Positions 48,237 through 57,788 of a stretch of DNA of 64,000 nt are shown here, piece after piece. Within the stretch, counting starts at the first letter, position 1; each line of letters starts with the position of its first letter. Under the pieces are notes generated by a model, which was given only the letters and a program-made list of their open reading frames with translations, ran no database searches and was not told where the DNA came from. This DNA is from Lachnospiraceae bacterium C1.1. Lineage in GTDB: Bacteria > Bacillota > Clostridia > Lachnospirales > Lachnospiraceae. The position numbers and the translations under genes are program-made. The stretch is taken from assembly GCA_030434875.1 (NCBI GenBank), contig JAUISW010000001.1, forward strand, positions 1,251,501 to 1,315,500, given 5' to 3'.

Positions 48237-48624
48237 AATTGGTCCTTTATTTATTTCCTTAAAATACTAATTTAATAATAATTTCAAATCAAAATTATTG
48301 CAAGCAATTATTATTCTGCTCTTATGGTGTTACTGTTCACAGGCAAACTGCGCACTCCGCTACTCTGTACGCTATTTCACTAAGTGCTGAAGCACTAAGT
48401 GAAATATGTGTGCGCAGTTATGCCACAATAACTCTGACTGAACACTGGGTTTTGCCCATTGCCGTAGGCAATCTTAAATGGCAAAACCCGTTACTGGAGC
48501 ACGCTGAAAGCGTGTGAACCAATGTCAGTAAGTTAAGTTCAAAGGGTTAGATTCCATAGGGGGTCTAACCCAGTTTTTTTGAAAAAATTCCCCTAAAGGG
48601 GTTGACATAGAACCGAAATTGTGC

Positions 48625-48713
48625 GGCCGCTCTCGCTACTGATTGAATTATAAGAGGTAGCGAGAGCGGCCCTTGAAATTGGAAATATAACCGTTGTTCC
48701 AATTTCAAGGAGG
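48625..48713 (+). promoter_or_regulatory. two hairpins upstream of the transposase, one masking its ribosome site
   Basis: A perfect 15-bp stem, GGCCGCTCTCGCTAC with its complement (48625-48639, 48657-48671), is followed by a perfect 14-bp stem CCTTGAAATTGGAA/TTCCAATTTCAAGG (48671-48684, 48697-48710). The second covers the start of the AAGGAGG site (48707-48713). Read-through transcripts would thus hide the ribosome site, a known way for insertion sequences to limit transposase made from outside promoters. Confidence 0.7.
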
Positions 48714-48718
48714 TTCTT

Positions 48719-50050
48719 ATGACCCACGACAAAATCAAAAATCTTTTAAATTCTGCAATCGACTCTGTCTCATCTTCTGTTTCTGATTACGCTAAGAACC
48801 CTGCCAAGGATTTTTCACGTGATCGAAAACTTCCGCCCGGGAAGCTGATGCGCTTCTTGATTGCCGAAGGTTCTTCGGCTACAAAAAACGAGCTGCTTGA
48901 CTTCTTTGGTATGGATACGCAATCACCGTCTTCTTCCGCGTTCTTCCAGCAACGTGAAAAACTCAAACCAGAAGCAATGAAGAAAATATTTGACAGTTTC
49001 ACTGGATCAATTCCATCGTGCAATGGCAGTTACCCGGGATACCGGATTATTGCTGCAGACGGTTCCACCGCATCTTATTTCAGCCACGACAAGTATTCTC
49101 CTCCGGATGAATATTTCATCTCTCCTGGCAAATCAATCAAGGGAGCATACAGCATCCATATCAATGCTTTTCAGGACCTGGACTCCAATCTATATACGGA
49201 TGCCCTCCTGCAGCCGATCCGCCATAAAGATGAGTTCCGTGCTTTCTGCACCATCGTTGACCGTCATCCCGTTGTACCCGGCTCTAAAAATATCTATATC
49301 GGCGACAGGGGCTACTGCTCTTATAACAACATGGCCCATGTCATCCAGAATGAGCAGTATTTTCTGTTCAGGGCAAAGGACATCCACCAAAAAGGCCTCG
49401 TGGGGAAGTTTGACTTTCCTGATGATGAGACATTTGATATCACCGTAAATGTCACTCTTGTGAGGAGTCAGTCCTCGAAAGTCGACTGCGGTGATACTTA
49501 TCGACGCTTCATTGATGCCGCAACTTCATTTGATTACCTTGAGTATGGTTCAAAAGACACATACCCGATCTCATTCCGTGTGGTTAGAATCAAACTCTCG
49601 GATGATAGTTATGAATGCCTTGTCACTAACCTGCCTGCTGATGAGTTTCCTCCCAAACGTCTAAAAAATCTTTATTATGCCAGATGGGGCATAGAATCCT
49701 CCTTCAGGAAGCTGAAATACACCATCGGGCTGAGCAATTTCCATTCATACAAACCAGAACTTATTATGCAGGAAATCTGGAGCCGTCTTATAGCTTATAA
49801 CCTGACTGAGGCGATGATAAACAGCACTGTCATCAGGAAAGCCAAGAGGAAACATTCCTACAAGGTGAATTTCAGCGTTGCTGCCCACATATGCAGGGTC
49901 TTCCTCCGCCTCTCCGCGGAGGAAAACCCAATTGATGTGATGGCGCTTCTCGCAAGAGAACTGATACCCATACGGGAGGACAGGAAATACAGCCGTCTGC
50001 AAACTGCGCATTTCCGAAAACCGCGATATTTTATTTATCGTGCCGCATAG
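48719..50050 (+). CDS. IS4-family transposase
   Basis: 443 residues, apparently intact. The DDE residues are D114 (AADGSTASYF), D196 (YIGDRGYC) and E326, with the IS4 signature Y-(2)-R-(3)-E-(6)-K fully present (Y319, R322, E326, K333). It cuts and pastes the element that carries it. AAGGAGG lies 6 bases before ATG 48719. The 203 bases after the stop, up to the IS end, show no other gene. Confidence 0.95.
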   Translation: MTHDKIKNLLNSAIDSVSSSVSDYAKNPAKDFSRDRKLPPGKLMRFLIAEGSSATKNELLDFFGMDTQSPSSSAFFQQREKLKPEAMKKIFDSFTGSIPSCNGSYPGYRIIAADGSTASYFSHDKYSPPDEYFISPGKSIKGAYSIHINAFQDLDSNLYTDALLQPIRHKDEFRAFCTIVDRHPVVPGSKNIYIGDRGYCSYNNMAHVIQNEQYFLFRAKDIHQKGLVGKFDFPDDETFDITVNVTLVRSQSSKVDCGDTYRRFIDAATSFDYLEYGSKDTYPISFRVVRIKLSDDSYECLVTNLPADEFPPKRLKNLYYARWGIESSFRKLKYTIGLSNFHSYKPELIMQEIWSRLIAYNLTEAMINSTVIRKAKRKHSYKVNFSVAAHICRVFLRLSAEENPIDVMALLARELIPIREDRKYSRLQTAHFRKPRYFIYRAA

Positions 50051-50403
50051 ATACAGACTAGCCATCAACTAATATAATACATCTCTTTGAGGCAGATATA
50101 AATCTGTCTGTTTGTCATGCTCTGAATTCCTATTTCTTGACCACTGCTCCTGCTTCTTTTGCTGAGAGCAGTATTTCTGTCTTATTGTAGCGAGCATATG
50201 ATGCTGGCTGTAGTTATTTCATTAAATCCATATCTCTTAACTTACTGACATTGGCGTGTGAACAGTAACCTTATGGTAATTATGAACAAAAAAAAATATA
50301 TATATTTCTGGCATTTTTATTAATTGCGTAAAATTCAAATTAACATTATACTTATTTTATGTATTAAAATTAATACAATAATTCATTTTGGAGGGTACAA
50401 AAT

Positions 50404-53400
50404 ATGAACAATTTTCATTACAGGAGGGTAATGACAGCATTGCTGGCTTCAGCAATGCTCTGCTCAAGCCTTCCTTCGTCTGCAGTAATGGCGGCTGATA
50501 CTGCAGACTCTGCAGAAACTGCTGCAAGTCAAAGTACAAATTCCGAGATATCCGAAACTGTTGAAGAGGATGCAGAAAACCTGACAGTCAATGGACTTGA
50601 TGCGGTAATGGGTAATCTTTATCTTCCGGAAGAAGGTGAAAATGGCAGTTCTATCAGTTGGAATTCTTCAAACCCGGAAATAATAACAGACGAAGAAGAT
50701 GATGGAAAAGCTGCCGGAATGGTTACAAGACCGGATGTAGATACCGACGTCACTCTTACAGCCATAATTTCCGATGGATATTATTCAATAACAAAAGAAT
50801 TTACAGCCCATGTGATAGCCAAGTCTGAATTGGCGGATACTACGCATTATCTTTTCGCCCATTTCACAGGTGAAGGATATTCCAATGGTGAACAGATTTA
50901 TTTTGCAGATTCTGCAGATGGACTCAATTGGGATGCATTGAACGATGGTGAGCCTGTAATTGAATCAGAATTAGGTGAAAGGGGTGTCCGTGATCCTTTC
51001 ATCATCAGAACTCCGGATGGTGATAAGTTTTATCTTATCGCTACAGATCTCAAAATATACGGTGGAAATGGATGGACCGCAGCACAAACAGCAGGCAGCC
51101 AGTCTATTATGGTATGGGAATCCACCGACCTTGTAAACTGGTCTGATCAGAGAATGGTCAAAGTTGCGGCAGACAATGCCGGATGTACCTGGGCTCCAGA
51201 AGCTGTATATAATGAAGAAACAGGTAACTACATGGTTTTCTGGGCTTCAAAAACAAGTGATGATAACTACAGTGTTCAAAGAATATATTATGCAGAGACA
51301 AGAGATTTCTATACTTTCACTGAACCTGAACTATGGATTGAGCTTCATAATACAAATGGCGATGATATAAGTGTGATTGATACTTCTGTTATAAAAGTAA
51401 CTGAAGATGATGGCAGTGAAGTTTATTACCGCATTTCTAAAGATGAGGCATCAAGTTCTGCATCTGTTTCCAGCGGTGATTCTTCTTACGGAAAATTTGA
51501 GATACTTGAAAAATCAGATTCACTTTTAGGTGACTGGACAAGAGTATATTCCTATTATCTCAATAACAACAGAGGTGTTGAAGGCGGAACCTTCTTCAAA
51601 TTCAATGATGAAGATAAATGGTGTCTGCTTCTTGATAATAATGGTGGTGTCGGCTACTATCCTTCCATCACATATGACATAGGCAGCGGAGAATTTACAA
51701 AACTTGATTCCGATGAGTATTCATTCCCTTCAAGAATGAGGCATGGTACTGTTATCCCCATTACAACAGAAGAATACAATAATCTCGAAGAAAAGTGGGG
51801 ATCTGACGAAGAAGAAAGTACTGAAGACATAGATTATGATTACAGCTATTCGGATAGTTCATTAAAAAATTCAGTTCTCATGAATCTTGATTTTGATGAT
51901 GACGAAAATCCTCTGAGTGCGGATGGTGTAAATGTTACTGCTGAAAACGGATATTCCCTTGTTGAAAACGAGCTTTTAAGCGGAAATGCTATAGAACTTT
52001 CAAGCAGCAGTAAACAATGGCTTGACATCACTAAAGAAGATGGAAATTCTCTTCTCTCCGGTCTTGATGAATTTGCAGTTAATTATTGGAGTAAAGTAAC
52101 CGATAGTTCTACATCCAACAAAGGATGGACATTCTACGCTGCCCCCGACGACAGCTATATGAGTTGGGGAACTTCAGGTAAAACCGAAACTTATTTTGGT
52201 ATTATAGATGCCCTGAAAAACGCATCTATTTCCGATAAAGGTCTTACCGTACAAAGATTTAATGACAGCTGGAGCAGACCATCTTCACTTAATACAACAG
52301 ATGTAAGCAGCGACTGGAAAATGGTGACTGTTACAGCATCAACTTCCGGCAATACTTTATATATCGATGGCGTAAAAGCCGGAAGGGTTGAAAGTTCTAT
52401 TGACCTTACCGATTTATTTGGAACCGAAGAAGAAGGAACCTTACAGATTGGAAAAGCAAACTGGAGTACCGGTGAATATTTTAACGGTATGATCGACAAC
52501 TTCACAATTTATGACAGAACAATTTCTTCAAAAGAAGTTGCCGCAATTTATGAAACTAAAAGCTATACCGGAGAAATATCCGAAAACCCGATCGATGATG
52601 AATTAATTAATGATGAAGACACTGATAAAGAAGAAACTGTTTCTAACGATAATGCAAAAGATAAAGAAGAAACAATTTCTGATGATAGTGCAAATGATAA
52701 AAAAGATACAGTTTCTGATGATGATCAAAATAAAAAGAATACAGATCCATCAGACCCAGATAATGAAAATAATAGAGAAACTGATTCTGAAAAAGATGCT
52801 CCTCTTCCTAAAGACAGACCTGTTTCAGATAATAATATTACAAATGACGAAAAAGCAGGTGATGACATTTCAGATAATGATATTTCAGATGATGAAAAGA
52901 CAGTATCTGATAATACGACAGTTTCAAAAGATGATGCATCTCAGAATGATACTTCAAATACAGAGGAAAATAATACAACAGTTTCAACGCCCTCAATTCC
53001 GGCTGACCATATTCTTTTCACTGGTGATCAGACCAATCTTCTGATAGCAAAAAATAAATACTACATAGTTCCTTCTTTTACTGTTAAAAAATATCAGATT
53101 TCTAATAAAAAAATTCTTTCTGTAAATAAAAAAGGACTGGTAAAAGCAAAAAAATCCGGAAGTGCGATCGTTACAGCAATTGGAAATAATGGTGAAAGCG
53201 AGACCTATAATATAACTGTTGAAAAACCTAAGATGTCTAAACTTAAGGTAAGCGCAGCCGGAACTTATAAAATTTCAGATATGCTCTCAGATGTAACCTA
53301 TGCATCATTTGATGCTATAAGCAGTTCAAATACTTCGGTCGCTGAGGTTTCAGAAAGTGGAACAATAACTGTTAAGACAGCCGGAAGTACTCGTATTACA

Positions 53401-53451
53401 GTTATAATAGATGGTAGAAAATATAAAGCTAAACTCAAGGCTAAATTTTGA
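50404..53451 (+). CDS. Large secreted GH43-family glycosidase with LamG and Ig-like modules
   Basis: 1015 residues. A signal peptide (~1-30, ending VMAA) is followed by a small Ig-like module (~60-140, SWNSSNPEIIT) and a GH43-type five-bladed domain (~145-460) with RDPFI and WAPE catalytic-region motifs. A LamG-like domain (~490-720) follows, then a long acidic Asp/Ser/Asn/Lys linker (~725-870), and a C-terminal pair of Ig-like (BIG_2 type) modules. GH43 enzymes act on arabinan or xylan side chains. No LPXTG or S-layer motif is visible, so attachment may be through the Ig modules or none. GGAGGG precedes ATG 50404. The ~120 bases upstream, after the MITE, are very AT-rich and probably hold its promoter. 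Confidence 0.8.
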   Translation: MNNFHYRRVMTALLASAMLCSSLPSSAVMAADTADSAETAASQSTNSEISETVEEDAENLTVNGLDAVMGNLYLPEEGENGSSISWNSSNPEIITDEEDDGKAAGMVTRPDVDTDVTLTAIISDGYYSITKEFTAHVIAKSELADTTHYLFAHFTGEGYSNGEQIYFADSADGLNWDALNDGEPVIESELGERGVRDPFIIRTPDGDKFYLIATDLKIYGGNGWTAAQTAGSQSIMVWESTDLVNWSDQRMVKVAADNAGCTWAPEAVYNEETGNYMVFWASKTSDDNYSVQRIYYAETRDFYTFTEPELWIELHNTNGDDISVIDTSVIKVTEDDGSEVYYRISKDEASSSASVSSGDSSYGKFEILEKSDSLLGDWTRVYSYYLNNNRGVEGGTFFKFNDEDKWCLLLDNNGGVGYYPSITYDIGSGEFTKLDSDEYSFPSRMRHGTVIPITTEEYNNLEEKWGSDEEESTEDIDYDYSYSDSSLKNSVLMNLDFDDDENPLSADGVNVTAENGYSLVENELLSGNAIELSSSSKQWLDITKEDGNSLLSGLDEFAVNYWSKVTDSSTSNKGWTFYAAPDDSYMSWGTSGKTETYFGIIDALKNASISDKGLTVQRFNDSWSRPSSLNTTDVSSDWKMVTVTASTSGNTLYIDGVKAGRVESSIDLTDLFGTEEEGTLQIGKANWSTGEYFNGMIDNFTIYDRTISSKEVAAIYETKSYTGEISENPIDDELINDEDTDKEETVSNDNAKDKEETISDDSANDKKDTVSDDDQNKKNTDPSDPDNENNRETDSEKDAPLPKDRPVSDNNITNDEKAGDDISDNDISDDEKTVSDNTTVSKDDASQNDTSNTEENNTTVSTPSIPADHILFTGDQTNLLIAKNKYYIVPSFTVKKYQISNKKILSVNKKGLVKAKKSGSAIVTAIGNNGESETYNITVEKPKMSKLKVSAAGTYKISDMLSDVTYASFDAISSSNTSVAEVSESGTITVKTAGSTRITVIIDGRKYKAKLKAKF

Positions 53452-53495
53452 TCAGATATATCATGACTTATTCAACGTCTTAATCAAAGCCAATA

Positions 53496-53523
53496 AAAGA
53501 GACCCGCAGCTGCGAGTCTCTTT
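53496..53523 (+). terminator. bidirectional terminator between GH43 and chemoreceptor genes
   Basis: AAAGAGAC/GTCTCTTT arms with an inner CGCAGCTGCG, T-rich on both strands, between two convergent genes. Confidence 0.8.
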
Positions 53524-53531
53524 GTTGCTTC

Positions 53532-55244
53532 TTATACATTAAAGTAATTTATTTCATCATTTAAGCTGGAAGCTAGTTTTTTAAGTTCTGATGCCGATTC
53601 TGTTATACTTACAAATGTAGAATTAAGCTCCTGCATAAGTGAATTTGTCTCCTCTGAAGAAGCAGCATTTTCCTCCGAAATTGCTGAAAGCTGTGATATC
53701 AGATCACCAAGTTTTCCCTTTGATTTGTTCAAATGTACGATCTTATCTGAGATATCATCCGTACCATTTTCAACACTCTTTACATTTTCAACCATTCCAT
53801 CCATATCGGACTTTGTAGAAAGAAGCTGCTCATTCTGTGCACTTAATCCATCATTAAGTTTCTGAATTATATCAACTGATTTCTGAGATTCCTGAACAAG
53901 GTTACTAACAACCTTTTTAATGGAAACAGCAGCTTCTCCGGACTGGTCAGCAAGTGACCCGATCTCCGTTGCTACAACCGCAAATCCCTTTCCTACTTCA
54001 CCGGCTCTTGCTGCCTCTATTGAAGCGTTAAGAGCAAGAAGATTTGTCTGGCTTGAAATACTTGTAATAACATTAGATGCTTCTGCGATATTCGTTACAG
54101 CATCATTCGTAAGTCTTATCTGACTGTCAATCTCCTTCATCGACTGCATTACTTCCTGGTTCTGCTTTTCAAGTTTCTGTAAAGCCTCTACAGTTCTTTC
54201 ACTAGCTTCAAACATTTCTCTTGCAGCATCAGACAGGGTATTAATGCTGCTTGTTATTCCATCGATATTATCTCCCATCTCATTGGTATTCTGAACTGAA
54301 TTTTCTACTATTTCTGCCTGGTGAATTGCTCCTTCGCTGATACCGCTTACTGCCTCTGTAACATGATCCGATGCCTCAGAAGCTGTATCTGCAGATTTAG
54401 AAAGATCATTTCCTGAATCTGTAACCTTTCCGGAAAGATCCAGTGTTGAAGAGATAACATGTCCTAACTTATCTCTTAAATTCTCGGCATTTTCCGCAAT
54501 GGTTCCAAGCTCATCCGGTCTGCCCAATGTAGACTTCTTAAATTCAACTTTAAGATCTCCTTCAGATAATTTACTAAGTCCATGAACAATATCATTAATA
54601 GCCACAGATGAAACTTTCATCAGATAAAGTCCGATAAACGTGATTATGATTACAATAATGATAGCAATGATGATCATGAATGCTGCAATTTTATATATCT
54701 TATCGGTTACATCAGCTGCAGGTCTTCCGGCAAAGATCATTCCAACTACAGAACCGTCATCATTTGTAAGCGGACAATAATATGCATACCACTTGCTTCC
54801 GCCAATGTCGAAATTAGATGCCAGATATTCTTCGCCATTATTTAAAACAGCCTCAATTACGTTATCACTGGCTTTAGTTCCTTCCATTCTGGCACCTGAG
54901 GAATCCATCATTGTTGTTATATATCTTGTATCTCCGTTAAAAAGTGTATATTCTATACCCGTATGATTGGAAATATCATCAAACTGTCCTTCATATTCAT
55001 CATGAATATCCTGTCCGCCTTTTCTTAATGTTCCATCATCATCAACTGTCCATTCTCCATCCCACTCATGCGATACCTCGTCTTTTAACTGAATTGCAGC
55101 TGCTCTAAGTCCTTCCGTAAAAGAATTCAGATAAGCATTATTAATAGACCTGACACCATACACTGTTAATATTATAGCCAAAGCTAACGTTCCGATCAAA
55201 GTTATACTTATTATCTGTCCCACTAGTTTTTTATTCCGCTTCAT
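53532..55244 (-). CDS. Methyl-accepting chemotaxis protein with compact Cache-type sensor
   Basis: 570 residues. Membrane helix ~10-32, an extracellular sensor of ~150 residues with [26 protein letters not shown] (single-Cache type), second helix ~188-208, HAMP and a signalling domain with [24 protein letters not shown] 55244 follows GGGGTGAA; an earlier in-frame ATG at 55295 adds 17 residues without membrane or signal features. Confidence 0.88.
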   Translation of the reverse strand: MKRNKKLVGQIISITLIGTLALAIILTVYGVRSINNAYLNSFTEGLRAAAIQLKDEVSHEWDGEWTVDDDGTLRKGGQDIHDEYEGQFDDISNHTGIEYTLFNGDTRYITTMMDSSGARMEGTKASDNVIEAVLNNGEEYLASNFDIGGSKWYAYYCPLTNDDGSVVGMIFAGRPAADVTDKIYKIAAFMIIIAIIIVIIITFIGLYLMKVSSVAINDIVHGLSKLSEGDLKVEFKKSTLGRPDELGTIAENAENLRDKLGHVISSTLDLSGKVTDSGNDLSKSADTASEASDHVTEAVSGISEGAIHQAEIVENSVQNTNEMGDNIDGITSSINTLSDAAREMFEASERTVEALQKLEKQNQEVMQSMKEIDSQIRLTNDAVTNIAEASNVITSISSQTNLLALNASIEAARAGEVGKGFAVVATEIGSLADQSGEAAVSIKKVVSNLVQESQKSVDIIQKLNDGLSAQNEQLLSTKSDMDGMVENVKSVENGTDDISDKIVHLNKSKGKLGDLISQLSAISEENAASSEETNSLMQELNSTFVSITESASELKKLASSLNDEINYFNV

Positions 55245-55371
55245 AATGTTCACCCCACGCATAAGTATTTTTAGACAGTTTGTATAGAAAGGCATTTATT
55301 TTCCTTTTATATTATACTTCCTTTACAATTTTGTGTCATGTTCTTTAATTTGCGCTTTTTCATAACAATTT

Positions 55372-55534
55372 AATAATTGGTTACTGTTCACACGCTTTCA
55401 GCGTGCTCCAGTAACGGGTTTTGCCATTTAAGATTGCCTACGGCAATGGGCAAAACCCAGTGTTCAGTCAGAGTTATTGTGGCATAACTGCGCAGCGGAG
55501 TGCGCAGTTTGCCTGTGAACAGTAACAATAATTG
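55372..55534 (+). mobile_element. 147-bp MITE copy 4 with 8-bp target duplication
   Basis: Element 55380-55526, with perfect 13-bp terminal repeats GTTACTGTTCACA/TGTGAACAGTAAC, flanked by AATAATTG (55372-55379 and 55527-55534). It differs from copy 1 at two visible positions. It lies between a chemoreceptor start and the end of the esterase gene. Confidence 0.9.
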
Positions 55535-55544
55535 TTTTATATAT

Positions 55545-55587
55545 TAACAAAAAACAGCAGATTCTCAAAAATTATGAGGATCTGCTG
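55545..55587 (-). terminator. terminator of the EstA-like esterase gene
   Basis: Stem CAGCAGATTCTCA/TGAGGATCTGCTG (55555-55567, 55575-55587; one mismatch) followed on the minus strand by TTTTTGTT. Confidence 0.8.
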
Positions 55588-55604
55588 CCCTAAAAAATTA
55601 TCTT

Positions 55605-57284
55605 TTATTTAGTTTGAGCATTAAGCCATTCAAAAACAGTATTATAATTTCCGTTAGCATCTGATGCCTGAGCAGCTCCGCCGCCATCGTTTGATGCAGC
55701 GAATCCGAAGTTCTCGTCCTCAGAATCTTTTATGGCATCTCTGTCCTGAACATTAGTAACTTCATTATTAAAGTATTTAGTCCATACCCAGTGTCCCATA
55801 TATGTTGATTCGGGAGAATCTGTTCCCTGAATGTTTTCAAAATAAGAAAACCATGCATTTTCAGCTCCTGCCTTAAGCATAGCCTGATAGGTCGGAAGCT
55901 CGTACTGAAGCGGATTAACTATACTGTCATCTGCTGATGCAAGGAACCATGAAGGGATCTTTGCAAGTTTTTCAATCTTATCATCAGTCATCCAAAGCTC
56001 ATCTGTAGGGATATTCACAACATTTCCACCCATGGCATTTCCTGTTGACTCAGTGACATAATTGCCCTCATCATCACGTTCATAGACATTAAAGGCATAA
56101 GCTTCACAGTTAGGTACGATAGCTGCCCAGTATTCAGGATACTGTATTGCCATATTTACTGTCATATATCCTCCGTTTGAACAGCCGGAAAGATAAATTC
56201 TGTTTGTATCAACATCCGGATGATTCTTTACATAATCATCGATCGTATCCATAAGTGCTTCTGTATATCTGGAAATAAGATCACCTGCTGAATTGGTGCC
56301 GTCTCCGCCATCCATCCAGTATGTAGGAGTCTGAACAGTAAGTACATACGCACCTTCTGCACCGCCTTCTGTGCTGAACTGCTTCTGAATATCATCTTTT
56401 GCAAGAGCTGTAACTTCATTTCCAAGAAGATCGATCTCTACATCCGTGCCGCCCTCTCCCTGACCATGAAGCCATATGAGTAAAGGATTTTTAGCACCGT
56501 CATCTACAAGAGCATCCGGCTCATATGCAGCTCTGTTAAGAGTTATATCTTCTTCCTCTCCTGTCATCGGATTCTTATATTTTCCGCTGAAGGAGTCTCT
56601 GTATGTAAATAATGCTGCATCAGGAGATATCCTTGAATTGATAAGATCCTGATCAATACCGACTGTCTTTTCTTCTCCGCCAACAGTAGCAGTAATAACG
56701 CCTGCTACCTGATATTCAGGAGCCCAGTCATTCATCATGGTAACCTGAAAGTCATATACAAAAGGACTTCCTGAATTTTCATAGCTTGTTGCAAGCACTG
56801 CCGTAACGTATTTTGATGCGGATTCTGTCTTATTACCTTCTTCATCAGAAAGATAAGCCTCTGTCACTTCTCTTGCCGAATTATTTGTATTTATTACTGC
56901 ATTTGCAATATCAGCAGCCTCTGCTTCTTCCGGAAGTTCAAAAACAATCTTGTCTACTCCGGGACCCCATTCATATCCGCTGACAATTATATTTCCGGAT
57001 ACAGCCTGAATATCTGCATTCTCTGCTGCAGTTTTTGCCTCAGCCTTTGCTTCTTCTGCCTCAGCCGTTGCCTCTGCGTCCATAGTTGCCTCCTCAGTCT
57101 CTGCTGCTTCTGTTGATAATTCTGTTTCTGCCTCTGTTGCTTCTGAAGAAACTGCTGTTGAAGCTGATTCTGTAGATGCAGCAGCTGCTCCGCTGTTTCC
57201 TTGAGAACCACAGCCTGTCATTAAAACTGCTGCAATCATCACTGCAGCAGCAACAGCCAGTGATTTAATAGACTTTTTCCTCAT
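55605..57284 (-). CDS. Secreted EstA-like esterase lipoprotein (Ig-like N-terminal domain plus alpha/beta hydrolase)
   Basis: 559 residues. A lipoprotein signal (lipobox MTGC, Cys ~25) and an Ala/Glu/Thr-rich linker (~30-90) lead to an EstA Ig-like domain (~95-205), then an alpha/beta hydrolase with the nucleophile elbow SGCSNGGYMT and NPLLIWLHGQGEGG as oxyanion region. GHWVW near the end may carry the catalytic His. Related enzymes are aryl or feruloyl-type esterases acting on plant cell wall polymers; substrate unproven. AGGAGG precedes ATG 57284. The broken AraC regulator gene is directly upstream on the same strand and may have controlled it. Confidence 0.72.
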   Translation of the reverse strand: MRKKSIKSLAVAAAVMIAAVLMTGCGSQGNSGAAAASTESASTAVSSEATEAETELSTEAAETEEATMDAEATAEAEEAKAEAKTAAENADIQAVSGNIIVSGYEWGPGVDKIVFELPEEAEAADIANAVINTNNSAREVTEAYLSDEEGNKTESASKYVTAVLATSYENSGSPFVYDFQVTMMNDWAPEYQVAGVITATVGGEEKTVGIDQDLINSRISPDAALFTYRDSFSGKYKNPMTGEEEDITLNRAAYEPDALVDDGAKNPLLIWLHGQGEGGTDVEIDLLGNEVTALAKDDIQKQFSTEGGAEGAYVLTVQTPTYWMDGGDGTNSAGDLISRYTEALMDTIDDYVKNHPDVDTNRIYLSGCSNGGYMTVNMAIQYPEYWAAIVPNCEAYAFNVYERDDEGNYVTESTGNAMGGNVVNIPTDELWMTDDKIEKLAKIPSWFLASADDSIVNPLQYELPTYQAMLKAGAENAWFSYFENIQGTDSPESTYMGHWVWTKYFNNEVTNVQDRDAIKDSEDENFGFAASNDGGGAAQASDANGNYNTVFEWLNAQTK

Positions 57285-57386
57285 TATTTTTCCTCCTCTT
57301 AAACCTCAGCGGGAATTTATTTTTATCCGCTTTATTTATTTTAAGGAAAAATGAGAAAAAATACTTTCCATTTCTTGGCTTAAAAA

Positions 57387-57655
57387 TTACCGTTTCTTGA
57401 CCAGTTGTTTTTTTCTGTATTGTAAGGGAGTTAACTTGTACTTTTTTCTAAATGCAAGAATAAAGCGTCTCTCATCGGAAAATCCGTTATCTAAGGCAAT
57501 ATCTCTTATCATTTTTTTGCTCTTCTGAAGTTCAGCCTCTGCCTTATAGAGACGATATTCCATAAGAAAATCTGAATATGAAATTCCCATCATTTTCTTA
57601 AAATATCTGGAAAAGTATGAAACACTGAAATAAAATTTCTCTGCAACAAGTGACT
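57387..57655 (-). pseudogene. AraC-family regulator, C-terminal fragment (interrupted by IS3-family element)
   Basis: This holds most of the AraC helix-turn-helix region: SLVAEKFYFSVSYFSRYFKKMMG, then IRDIALDNGFSDERRFILAFRKKYKLTPLQYR. The N-terminal part is at 59250-59839. The first helix-turn-helix is split by the IS, so no working regulator can be made. Stops come close to the end of the esterase gene (103 bases). Confidence 0.88.
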
Positions 57656-57788
57656 GTGGTATTCTGAAGTGGTAAGCTTATTTTGGACACGAAGGGGTTA
57701 ACTTTTGGACATGGATTCTGTATAGTCTAGACAGCAGACTTCTTATCCATAGACACATGTTACTCCCTACATGGACAGGAGGCTTACC

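Larger units (their letters stand above)
48520..50253 (+). mobile_element. IS4-family insertion sequence with 18-bp inverted repeats and 10-bp target duplication
   Basis: 1734 bp. The ends are perfect inverted repeats, CAATGTCAGTAAGTTAAG (48520-48537) and its complement at 50236-50253. The flanking 10 bases GCGTGTGAAC are duplicated exactly (48510-48519, 50254-50263), the size typical of IS4-type elements. It contains one intact transposase gene. The target lies inside the terminal repeat region of a MITE. Perfect ends and an open gene suggest recent insertion. Confidence 0.93.
48321..50277 (-). mobile_element. MITE copy 3 (extended form) interrupted by an IS4-family element
   Basis: The MITE starts GTTACTGTTCACA at 48329 and resumes after the IS to end TGTGAACAGTAAC at 50269. 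It is inverted relative to the other copies. Flanks are CTTATGGT at 48321-48328 and 50270-50277, a perfect 8-bp duplication. Compared with the other copies it has 50 extra bases (48361-48410) containing a perfect stem ATTTCACTAAGTGC/GCACTAAGTGAAAT that lengthens the right-end hairpin. Confidence 0.88.

Noticed and set aside
52610-53044. 144-codon frame within the GH43 linker region (Lys/Gln/Ile-rich)
   Set aside because: It is an out-of-frame reading of the low-complexity linker.
20106-55534. Could the GTTACTG repeats be a CRISPR or REP array?
   Set aside because: The copies are far apart, 147 bp long, with terminal inverted repeats and target duplications, and show no spacers or cas genes.
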